This document shows positions 8,251-20,200 of a stretch of DNA of 64,000 nucleotides, one piece after another. Positions within the stretch are counted from its first letter, which is position 1. Every line of letters begins with the position of its first letter. The notes below the pieces were generated by a model that saw only the letters and a list, made by a program, of their open reading frames with translations, was not told the origin of the DNA and ran no database searches. The translations under genes and the position numbers were made by a program. The stretch is from Sphingomonas sp. S2M10 (GTDB lineage: Bacteria; Pseudomonadota; Alphaproteobacteria; Sphingomonadales; Sphingomonadaceae): assembly GCF_012650175.1 (NCBI RefSeq), contig NZ_JAAILI010000077.1:1-64000 (forward strand), given 5' to 3'.

Positions 8251-11200
8251 ATGACCGTCAAGTTCCGTTCGCTTCGCAACACGCTGCTCCTCGGCGCTTC
8301 GCTGGGCTCGCTGGTCGTCGCGGGCTCCGCACAGGCGCAGAACCGGGCCGGCTTCGGCAATCGCGGCGGGACCGGCGATCCCACCGTCGCCGCGACCCAG
8401 GCCGCACAGGCCCAGGCGGCCCGCGCCGCCCAGGCGAGCAGCGCCAGCCAGCGGGCGATCCAGGCGCTCCGCCGCGCCGCCGAGGCGCGCACCGCGATGA
8501 GCGCGGCGCAACAGGCCGCGCGCGCCGCTGCGATGGCGGCGCAGAGCAATGTGCCGAACGGCATCGGCAAGGGCGGGCTGCAGGTCGCGACCGGCGTGGT
8601 GTTCGGTCCCGACGGCAAGCCGCTCGAAGGCGGGCTGTGGATCGGCGCCAACGGCCCGGTGCAGGCGAGCGGGCAGGGCGGCCGCACCAGCGTGACGGTC
8701 GAGCAGACCCAGGCGCAGGCAATCCTTACCTGGGACAGCTTCAACGTCGGCCGCGAGACCGATCTCCGCTTCAACCAGGCAGCCAGCGACTGGGTGGTGC
8801 TCAACCGCGTCACCGATGCCTCGGCCGACCCCAGCCGGATCCTCGGCACGATCAAGGCGCCGGGCGCGGTCTATGTGCTCAACCGCAACGGCGTGCTGTT
8901 CGGCGGCGCCAGCCAGATCAACGTGCGCAGCCTGATCGCGTCGAGCGCCAACATCGCCGATGCCGATTTCCTCGTCCGCGGCATCTATTCGCAGCAGGCG
9001 AGCGGCAACTATCTCGCCAGCTTCAAGGGCGCGGGCGGCGCGGTGACGGTGGAGGCGGGCGCGCAGATCGCCACCGATGCGCCGAGCTCGGTCACCTCGG
9101 GCGGCGGCTTCGTGCTGCTGATGGGCAGCAGCGTCAGCAACCAGGGCGCGATCTCCACCCCGCGCGGCCAGACGGTGCTCGCCGCGGGCGACGACTTCAT
9201 CATCCGCCCGGGCTATGGCACCGGCGCCGGCACCACCGGCAGCGCCACTTCGACCACGCGCGGCAACGAAGTCCGCGGGCTGATCAATGCGGATTCGACC
9301 AGCGGCACCGTCGTCAATGCCGGCCAGATCGAGGCGACGCAGGGCGACATCACGCTCGCCGGCCGCACCATCCGCCAGGACGGCGTGCTGGTCTCCACCA
9401 CCGGCGTCAACCAGCGCGGCACGATCCATATGCTCAATTCGGCGTCGGACACCAAGGGATCGGTCACTCTCGGCAAGAACAGCCTCACGCTGATCGCGCC
9501 CGAGCTCGACAGCAAGGACACTGCGCTCGATGGCCAGCGCGACACGCTGATCAAGCAGTCGAACCAGGGCGCGCCGCTCACCGGCGGCGGGTTCGACGAT
9601 CGCGCGACGCTGGCCGACCGGCTCGACCAGAGCCGGGTCGAGATCGTCACCGGCGGCAACGTGCTGTTCGAGGGCGGATCGCAGACCATGGCGCAGGGCG
9701 GCCAGGTCGCGGTGCAGGCCGACAGCGGCCGCATCACCGTGGCGGACGGCGCCAGCATCGACGTGTCGGGCGTGATGGGGGTCGCGCTCGACATGGAGCG
9801 CAACTCGATCAAGGTGAACGTGCAGGGCAACGAGCTGCGCGACAGCCCGGCCAATCGCGAGAGCAGCGGGCTGAAGAGCCAGGACGTCTGGATCGACGTG
9901 CGCGATCTGGTGCTGCTGCCCTCGGGCACCGGCGGTTGTGAAGGCGATCGCTGGTACACGCCGGGCGGGCTGCTGGAAGTGGGCGGCTATCTCGCCAACA
10001 TGAGCCACGGCATCGGCGAATGGGCGGCGGTGGGCGGCACCATCACGCTCTCGGCCAGGGAAGTCGTCGCGCAGAAGGGGGCGGTGTTCGACGTGTCCGG
10101 CGGCAGCATCGACTATCAGGCGGGCTGGGTGCGCTCGACGCGCATCCTCGGCGCCGACGGCAAGATGTACGACGTGCGCAACGCGCCGGCGAACCTGCGC
10201 TACGTCGCCGTCGGCAACGCCTTTGTGCGCGATCATGCGCGCTGGGGCGAGCAATATGCCCAGACCTTCACCAACCCGCTCTTCTCGCGCGGTACCGCCT
10301 CGCGCTGGGAAGAGGGGTATAGCGTCGGCCGCGATGCCGGTGCGCTAATCCTCTCCGCGCCGACGGTGGTGATGGAAGGCGACCTGCTGGCCGAGTTGCT
10401 GAACGGCGAGCACCAGATCAACGCTCGCGCCGCCGGCATCACCGACGGCTACAAGGTCGGCCAGCACACTCGCGCCCAGGCCGGATCGCTGGTGCTCGGC
10501 CGCTATAATGCGCTGACCGGCGACGGTGTGTTCGCCACCGACGTGAAGATCGGCGAGATCGCCGACATCACTGCCGGGCTCGCGACGGGCGATGCGCTGC
10601 CGGAGGCGCGCACCGGCACGGCCTGGTTCGACGCCGACCGGCTGAACGCGGCGGGGCTGGGCGGGATCAAGCTGGAGACCGCGGGCAGCATCGCGATCAC
10701 CAGCGACCTCAAGCTCGCCGATGGCGGCGCGCTCGCGCTGACCGCGCCGACGATCGACCTCGCCGCCAGCATCACCGCGCACGGCGGTTCGGTGACGGCG
10801 ACCAACTGGTTCACCGGCGGCTTCCGCCACGGCGTGCTCAAGACGCTGCTCGACGCCGACGGCGCATCGTCGATCACGCTGCGCGAGGGCGCGTCGCTCG
10901 ACCTGCGCGGCCTGTGGGTCAATGCGGCGCTGAACCCGGCCGATCAGGGCAAGCTGTCGCTGATCGACGGCGGTAGCGTGTATCTCGCCTCGACGCACGA
11001 CGTGACGCTGGAGCAGGGCAGCCATATCGACGTCTCTTCGGGCGCGGCGCTGCTGACGCTGGGCGAGACGCGCGGCGGCAAGGGCGGCAACGTGACGCTC
11101 ATCGCCGATCTCGAAACCGGCGACACGCCTGCCGTCAACGGGCTGTTGACGCTGGACGGCACCATCGCCGCCTATGGCGTGAACGGCGGCGGCACGCTCA

Positions 11201-14200
11201 AGGTCGAATCAGGTACCGCGATCACGATCGGCGGCACGGGGCTGGCGACCGACGGCGTGCTGGCGGCGGGCGAGACGGCGCCGTTCGACGTCGTGCTGAC
11301 CGAGGATCTGGCCGTGCGCGAAGGCGATGTGCTGCCGGTCGATTATGTCACGACCGTCACGATTGCGCTTCCCGGCAGCAAGGTGCCCGCGGTCGGCATC
11401 AGCAATGCGAACCAGGTTCCGATCAGCTTCAACTGGGTCGTTCCCGTGCTGGGCGCATCGTACAGCTTCTACGCCTTTGGGCTGGACGTGCCCGGGCTCG
11501 GCACGGTCGACGGCAATGTGGTGGTCGATGCCGCGGGGCGCGCCCAGTATCAGCTCGAGACCGGCGGCATCTACACCTTTATCGATCTGCCCTATATCTC
11601 GGCGGGCACCCGGCTGTCCTTCCGGGGCAGCGAGGCATGGGCCGGCTGGGAAGTCGATCCGCGCATCTTCCCCAACGGCGTTCAGGTTCCCGCCTATCGC
11701 AACGTCACCGCGGCGGGGCAGAAGTCGCCGGCCGATTTCACCCTCGCCAAGGGAACGATCCTGAAGGCGGGGGCGCAGGTCGCGCAGGACGTGGCGATCG
11801 CCGCCAATGCGCGGCTCGATACGGCGGTCTTCCAGTCCGGCTTCGCGGCCTATGACGTCAACGGCCGGACCGGGGTGGTCGTCGCGCCGGGCACGACGCT
11901 CGACGTCGCCGCCCCGGCGCTGCGCCTGACGGCGGCCGCGGCGACCACCGCCTCCGGTGCCGAGCCCGGCGCGGCGCTCGAGCGCTGGACCCCGCCGCTC
12001 TATCAGGAAGACCCGGTCGCCGGCGTCCTCACCCAGCGCGGCGGCGCCAGCCTGACCCTGCGCTCCTCGGCGTTGACTGCCGGCGCGCCGCAGGGCGCGG
12101 GCCTGAGCGGACCGGTGATCGTCGGCGAAGGCGCGACGATCACCGTCGATCCCGGCCAGACGATCGACCTGCTCGCCTATACCGTTCGCGTCGACGGGCG
12201 GCTGAACGCCTGGGGCGGCGCGATTCATCTCGAAACGGAGATTCCGTCGGCGACCCTGTATGAGGGCAGCGAGAATCCCGGGCTGCTCTGGGTCGGCGAA
12301 AAGGCCGTGCTCGATGTCGCGGCGCGCGCCGCGACCGCGACCGACGCGCGGGGCAATCGCTATGGCATCGTCGCCAAGGGCGGCACGATCAGCCTGGGCG
12401 GCGCGCTCGACTGGGACGAGGATGGCGATGCGGTCGCGCCCAACGCCTATGTGGTGGTGCGCAAGGGCGCGCTGCTCGATGCCTCGGGCACCAGCGCGAT
12501 CCTCGACCAGCGCAACGGCGCGGGCACCCGCCCGGTAACCGTGGCGAGCGACGGCGGCACGATCCTGCTCAAATCGGCCAACAACCTCTATATCGACGGC
12601 ACGCTGCGCGCGGCGGCCGGCGGCGCCGGGGCGGCGGGCGGCACGCTGGGCGTGGCGCTGGCCCCGCTCAACTACAAGACGAGCGTGCTGCCGAGCGTGC
12701 TCGCCCCGCGCGAGATCGTGCTGTCGGCAAGCCAGGGCGAAACGCTTCCGGCCGATCTCGATGCCAACGGCGTCGCGGGCGTGCTCGCCTCCGGCCAAGC
12801 CCGGCTGGGCGTCGACACGATCACCGCCGGCGGCTTCGATTCGCTGTCGTTGCTCGTCGACGGCGCACTCAGCTTCGACGGCGACGTCACGCTCGCGCTC
12901 GACCAGAGCATCCGCCTTTACGCCGGCGGCTTCGCGCTGGCGGACGGGGCGGCAACCGACAGCCAGGTGCGGCTGTCGGCCGCGCAGGTCCGCCTCGCCG
13001 GCACGACGCGCGTCGCCGCCGACGGCTATGTCGTGCCCAACACCGGCTGGGGCGACGGCAACCTTGCCGCGTTCAGCGAGGCGCGGTTCGCGGTGCAGGC
13101 CGATCTGATCGAGGTCCGCGATTCGGTGGGCTTCGGGGCGTCGAGCAACCAGAACATCGTGGGAGTGACCGCGCTGCAGCGGCGCGGCTTCGCCGATGTC
13201 GACCTGTCCAGCACCGGCGACATCCGCTTCCTGCGCGGCATCTGGCGCAAGGCCAGCGGTGCGGTGGTGCCGGAGGTCACCTATTTCGAGACGCTGGGCA
13301 ACCTCACGCTCACCGCCGCGCAGATCTATCCGGCGACCGACGCCACGGCGGTGGTGACCGCGGGCTATCAAGGTCGCTTCGCCAATGATTTCCGCCCCGA
13401 TACCGCGCTCACCATCCGCCGCAGCGGCAGCGGCGACGTGGCCATGCCCTATTCGGCCTTCGGCGGGCTGACGCTGAAGGGCGAGACGATCGACCAGGGC
13501 GGCATCCTCCGCGCCCCGTTCGGCAGCATCACCCTGGGCAACGCGGCGGCCACCAGCGGCACGCCGAACACCGGCACCAAGGCGGTCAACCTGCTCGCCG
13601 GCAGCATCACCTCGGTCAGCGGCGTTGGGCTGGTCATGCCCTATGGCGGCACGGTGGACGGCATCGTCTATGAATATGACGGCACCGAGCTGAACCTGGC
13701 GGCGACCGGCGCACCGATCGGCAGGATCCGCGGCACCGTTTTCCTGAACGGCGCGAGCGTCACCACCGAGAAGGGCTCGCTGATCGACCTTTCAGGCGGC
13801 GGCGAGCTGACCGGCGCGGGCTTCGTCAGCGGGCGCGGCGGATCGGTCGACATCCTGCGTACGCCGTTCGTCACCGCCAATCCCGGCTATGGCTTCAGCG
13901 ATGGCGGCAACGCGGTCTATGCGATCGTGCCGACGAGCAGCGGCTATGCGCCGTCCACGGGCGATGTCGGCGCAGGGGCGCCGCTGGCCGGTCGCCAGAT
14001 CACCATCCCCGCGGGCGTGCCGGGCCTGCCGGCGGGCACCTATATGCTGATGCCCTCCACCTATGCGCTGCTCCCCGGCGCGTACCGGGTGGAGATCGGC
14101 GCGGGCAACCAGACCGCGCTGGCCGGCGTCACCGATCTCGGCAACGGTTCCTACACCGTCGCCGGCACGCTGGGCATCGCCAACACCGAGGTGCGCGACG

Positions 14201-17200
14201 CGCTGCCCAGCAGCGTGATCGTCACCCCGGCCGCGGTGGTCCGCACCCATTCGGCCTATAACGAGACCAGCTACGACGCCTGGGCGCGCAGCGACGCGGC
14301 GCGGGCCAGCGTGCCGCGTGCGCTCTCGGTTGCCGACGCGGCCAGCCTGACGATCGGCCTCGGCAGGCCGTACATGGGCAGCGTCGATCGCGCGCTGTCG
14401 ATCGGCGGCGCGATCCAGCAGGCGCCGCTCGCCAAGAGCGACGGCCTTGGCGCGGTGATCAGCGTCCAGGGCGTTGGCGAGATCCTCGATGCGGGCGGGA
14501 CCGCGGCGACCGACCTTGTCGGCGTCTCGGTGTTCGACGAGGATCTCAACGCGCTGGGGGCCGCGCGGCTGCTGATCAATGCGGGCATGACCCGCAGCTA
14601 TGGCCCGCTCGGCCGGTTCGTCACGATCAGTGGCAACGAGCTCGATCTGACAGTGCGCAGCGGCGTCCAGCTCACGGCGGGCGACGTGATCCTCGGCGGC
14701 GCGCGTCGGTACAGCGGCGGCAGCTATGTCGACACCAGCATCACGATCGAGGAAGGCGCGTCGATCATGGCGCGGGGCGGCGGCGCGCATGTCTATGACT
14801 CGAGCGACGGCTATATCTTCTCCACCGAAGGCGCGGTGGTCGTCTCGAACGGCAGCTTCAACTTGATCCTCGCCGAGGTGCCGGTCGGGGTGGGCAGTAC
14901 CGGTCTCAACAACCGTATCGGCGCCTGCACCACGGACGCCTGCGCCGCGCCGACCCAGCTGATCGCGGGCGGTTCGCTGGCGCTGGCGACCAACCGTACC
15001 GTCACCATCGCCGACAACGTCGCCTATGGCGCCAAGGATCTGGTGCTCGGCGTCTCGTCGGTGAACCTGGGCGAGAATGGCGCGATCGCGGCAGCCGGCG
15101 CGGCGGGGCAGCTGCCCGAAGGCCTGGTGCTCAGCCAGTCGAAGCTCGCCGCGCTGCTCCAGGGCAACACCGCCACCGGCGCGCCCAAGGTGGAGACGCT
15201 GGTGCTCAACGCGCGCGACGCGGTGAACATCTATGGCGCGGTGGATCTCGACGCCTCGGGCGTGGAGCGGCTCGTGTTCGGCGCGCCGGCGATCTACGGC
15301 TATGGCGCGGCGGGCGATGTCGCGACGATCCGCGCGGGCGAATTCGTCTGGACGGGTGCCGAGCGGGCACCGGGCGCGCCGGTGGCGGCGGCGCTCGGCC
15401 ATGGCACGCTGGACGTGCAGGCCAAGTCGATCCTGTTCGGCTATGGCCCGAACACCCAGCCGATCGGCACCGCCAAGGATGCGCGGCTCGCGCTCGGCTT
15501 CGGCGAGGTCCGCCTGACCGCGACCGACCGGATTACCGCCAGCCGCGACAGCAGCCTCGCCGTCTACGAGACGCGCGGCAGCTATGATGCGGGCACCGGC
15601 TGGAGCTATGGCGGCGGCAACCTCACCCTCACCGCACCGCTGCTCACCGGCGATGCGGGCGCCAAGTTCGCGCTGACCGCCGGCGGGGACGTCGCCGTGC
15701 TGGGCGGCGGGCAGGCGGCGCTGCCGGCGGTCACCGATCTGGGCGCGCAGCTTAGCATCACCGGCGGCGACGTGACGCTGGACAGCGCGGTGGTGCTGCC
15801 CTCGGGCCGGCTGACCGTCAACGCGGCGGGCGACCTGGCGCTGAGCGGTGCTGCCCGGATCGATCTTTCGGGCCGAGAAGTGACGCTGGTTGACGTCAAG
15901 CGCTACAGCTGGGGCGGCGACCTGCTGCTCGCCAGCACCGGCGGCGACGTGACGATGGCGGCGGGTGCGCTGGTCGACCTGTCCGCGCAGAACAATCGCG
16001 GCGGCACGATGACGGTCACCGCGCTGGGCGACCAGGCGGGCAGGGTCGAGCTGGCCGGCACGATCAAGGGCGGTGCCAGCGGCGAATATGATGCCGGCGG
16101 CACGATGGTTCCCTATGACGGCGCCGAGCTGACCGTGCGTGCGCAGACGCTGGCGGACTTTGCCGGCCTCAATGCGCGGCTCAATGCCGGTTCGGTGTTC
16201 GGCGCGCGGCGCTTCCAGCTCAAGCAGGGCGACCTGACCGTGGGCGACGGCGTCAAGGCGCGCGAGGTGGCGATCACGCTCGACGGCGGCAGCCTCACCG
16301 TCGCCGGCAAGATCGACGCGTCCGGCTTCCAGACCGGCACGATCCGCCTCGCCGCGTCGGGCGACCTGACGGTTACGGGCACGCTCGATGCGCACGGCAC
16401 CGGGCTGCGCGTCGACAGCTATGGCAAGGTGATCGACAGCCCCAACCGCGCGATCGTCGAACTGACCAGCCGCGCCGGCACGCTGACGCTGGCGGACAGC
16501 GCCGCGATCGACCTGCGCGCGGGCACCGCCGCGACGAATGCCGACGGCGTCGCGCGCGGCACGCTCACTCTCAACGCGGCGCGGGCGGGGTCGGACGACG
16601 TCGCGATCAACATCCTCGGCACGCTCGACGTGCAGGGCGCCAAGTCGATCGCGGTCAACGCCTTCCGCACCTATGACGATGCCCCGCTCGCTGCGCTGCC
16701 GGACGTGTCGGGTCAGGTGCCGCAACTGATCACGCAAGGGTATCTCGACGCGATCGACGGCGACAGCCAGGCCTTTATCAACGCCGCGCTCGGCAATGCG
16801 TCGCTCACCGGCCGTCTCGCCGGGCTCGGCAGCTACCGGCTCCGCCCGGGGGTGGAGATCGTCAGCGCGACCGCGGACGGCGACCTGACGGTGGACGGCG
16901 ATCTCGACCTGTCCGGCTATCGCTACGGCCCGGACGCGAACGGCGTGCGCGGCATGGGCGATCCCGGCGTGCTGGTGCTGCGCGCCGGCGGCAACCTCAA
17001 CATCAACGGCAGCATCAACGACGGCTTCGCGCCGCCGGCGACCACGCCCGACGAGGATGGCTGGGAACTCACCGAGACGCGCGGGACCAACGGCGCGGGC
17101 GTGCTGGCGTTCGGCGGCGACGTGGTCGTGCCGATCGACGGCGTGGTGCTCGATACCGGCACCACCTACGGCGCCGGGGTAACGCTAAACTATGCGATCC

Positions 17201-20200
17201 CGGTGGGGGCGGCGACGCTGCCGGCGGGCACGGTGCTGCCGGTGGATGCGGAGCTGACCGCGCCGCTGGCCCTTTCGGCCGGCACCGTGGTCGACGCGCC
17301 GATCTACGCCGCCGACGGCAGTGTCGCCTATGCGGCGGGCACCGTGTTGCCGGACGGCATCACGCTCACCGCCGGCATGAAGCTGGGCAAGGGCACCGCG
17401 CTGCGCACCGCCGCGTCCTTTGCCCCGCTCACATGGCCGAACGGCGTCGCGCTGCCGGTGGAAATGGCGATCACCGGGCCGATCACGCTCGCGCGCGGTT
17501 CGCTGATCCCCTCCACCACCAAGCTCGAGCTGGTCGGCGACGCCGCCGTGCAGCTGCGGCCGGCGGACGCCAACGGCGTGCAGGGCCGCAACTGGGCAGT
17601 GGCGCCGATGCTGGGCGAGGGCGCGACCTCGTGGGACATGCAGCTCGTCGCCGGCGCCGATCTCGCCTCGGCGGACACCCGCGCGCTCAACCCGCTGTCG
17701 ACGGGCGCGATCACCCTTGCCGACGCGCACGAGACGCTCAAAAAGGCGCCGGGCTCGCAGCTCAAGCTGCTGGGCCAGGCGGGCGTCGACTTCCTCAACG
17801 GACTATTCGGTCCGCCGATCAGCGGCAATGCGCAAGACCTGCTGGGGATGACCGAGGAGGAAGTGGTCGCGGCCTATGGCGGGTTCAGCTGGGATGATTT
17901 CGGCCTGCCCGGGTTCTGGGATCCGACGTCCGGCTATCTCAAGACCGGCCTGACCCAGCAGGGCGTCGACAATCTGATGATCGGCATTGGCGGCCTTCTG
18001 CCCACGGGCATCACCGATCCGCAGGTGCTGCTCGGCAAGAGCGAGGCGGAGATCATCGCGCTCTACGTCGAATATGGCGTCGGCACCTGGGACGATTTCG
18101 GGTTGCCGGGGTTCTGGGATGCGAACACCGGCAATGCCGGCCTGCCGGGCTCGCCCTCGGTCCGCACCGTGACCGGCCCCGGCTTCAGCGTGGTGCGCAC
18201 CGGCACCGGCGATCTCTCGATGCTCGCGGCGGGCGACGTGCGGATGCACTCGCTCTACGGCGTGTACACCGCCGGCAAGGCGACCGCGGTCGATGCCGCC
18301 TATGATCTGCCGCGCGGCACGCTGAGCGACGGATCGGTGCTGGGGGCCACCGCGCTCGGCTATGACGCGGCGCTGGCCGGCTATCATGCCTGGTATCCCG
18401 ATCAGGGCGGCAACCTGACGATCGCGGCGGGCGGCGACCTGATCGGCGACATCCGCCATACGACCTCCTTCTCGGTCACCGAAGACGGCCAGGTCCGCAC
18501 GGAGCAGCAGCTTTCGACCAACCTGCTCGGCAACTGGCTGTGGCGCCAGGGATCGGGCAGCGCGGCCACCGACGAGACGATCGCAACGAGCTGGTGGATC
18601 AATTTCGGTTCCTATTCCCGCACGTTCGACGACCAGAACGCGGCGACCGCGGAATGGACGACGGTCACCGGCTTCACCGGCTTCGGCACGCTGGGCGGCG
18701 GCAACGTCACCATCCGCGTCGGCGGCGATGCCGGCAAGACCGCGGCGCGCGGCGCCCAGTCGACCAGCCTCGATCCCTATGACCGCAGCCAGGCGCTGGT
18801 CGTCGCGGTCGGCTCGACCGGCCGTGTCGGCAGCGACGGCACGCTGACGCTCACCGGCGGCGGCGATCTCGACCTGCGGATCGGCGGCGCGCTCAACCCC
18901 TTTGGCGAGGCGAGCGAGCGCGCCGCCAAGTCGGGGCTGGGCGGCAGCATCGTCAACGTGCGCGGCGCCACCCGGATCGACGCGGCCTCGATCGGCCAGA
19001 TCCGCACCGCCTATCCCTCCAACGCCGCCGCCAACCCGCTCGACCCGCGCGGCGCCGATCCGTTCGAGACGACGGGCGCCACTGCGCTCTCGGGCATCAC
19101 GCTGATCCCGGGCGACGGCACCGTCACCGTCCAGACGCTGGGCGACATGGTGATCGCCGGCGCCGGCGACCCGACCCGCACCTACCAGATCAACCGCTCC
19201 GGCTTCCTTTGGGACGGCACCGCCTATAGCGGCGGCGGCAACAGCTGGTTCTCGCTGTGGACCGATCACAGCGCGATCAGCCTGCTCTCCGCCGGCGGCA
19301 ACATGGCACCGAGCACGACCGGCCGGTCGCTCAGCCTGGGCAGCGAATATCTGTACAGCGACATCGCCGACACCTGGCCGGCACAGCTGCGCATCGCGGC
19401 ACTGGGCGGCAACATCTATTACGGCGCCGCCGCGCGGTCGCTGGAGAACAACCAGCGCTACACCAGCGATACGCTGGCGCCCTCGGCAAGCGGCGCGCTG
19501 GAAGTGCTGGCGGCGGGATCGATCTATGCCGGGCGCGTGCCGCTGGGCGCCACCGCGGTCGCCCGGCACGGCCTGGTCCTGTCGTCGACCGGCACCGCGC
19601 TGCCGACGCCGTTCGACCCGGCCTTTGTCGGCAGCGATGCCGCCACCGGCCGCGAGCTGACCAACCTTTCGAAGGACGGCGCCGCCTATAGCTTCGACAT
19701 TCTGGACGGCTGGAACACCAGCTATTCGCTGTTCGCCTTCGGCCCGAACAGCGCCGACACCGCCGCAGGGCGGGATCCGGCGGCCGATCCGATCCGCATC
19801 TATGCGGTGACGGGCGACATCATCGGGCTCGGCACCGGCCAGACCTATCGGCCGACCGGCGGCCCCTCGGCCAGCCGCACCGTGCCCGCCTGGTACAGCG
19901 CCGGCGCGCCGGTGCGGATGATCGCGGGGCGCGACATCGTGTCGAGCGGATCGTTCGCGGATGCCGGCACGAGCAGCCTCACCGACGGCGAACATCGCAA
20001 CCTGATCGTCCACAGCAACGCGACCGACGTGTCGCTGATCTCGGCGGGGCGCGACATTCTCTATTCGAACTTCGACGTGGCGGGCCCCGGCACGCTGGAG
20101 GTCTCGGCCGGGCGGAACATCTTCCAGGAGGACAAGGGGTCGTTCACCTCGCTCGGCGCGCTGGCGACGGGCGATGCCCGGCCCGGCGCGTCGATCGCGG

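Noticed and set aside
8059..10254. Long antisense open frames under the TpsA gene (also 13792-16737 and 17803-21330)
   Set aside because: They are frames mirrored from the high-GC, repetitive tpsA coding sequence. The translations are Arg/Ala/His-rich with no domain, signal or ribosome-binding site.
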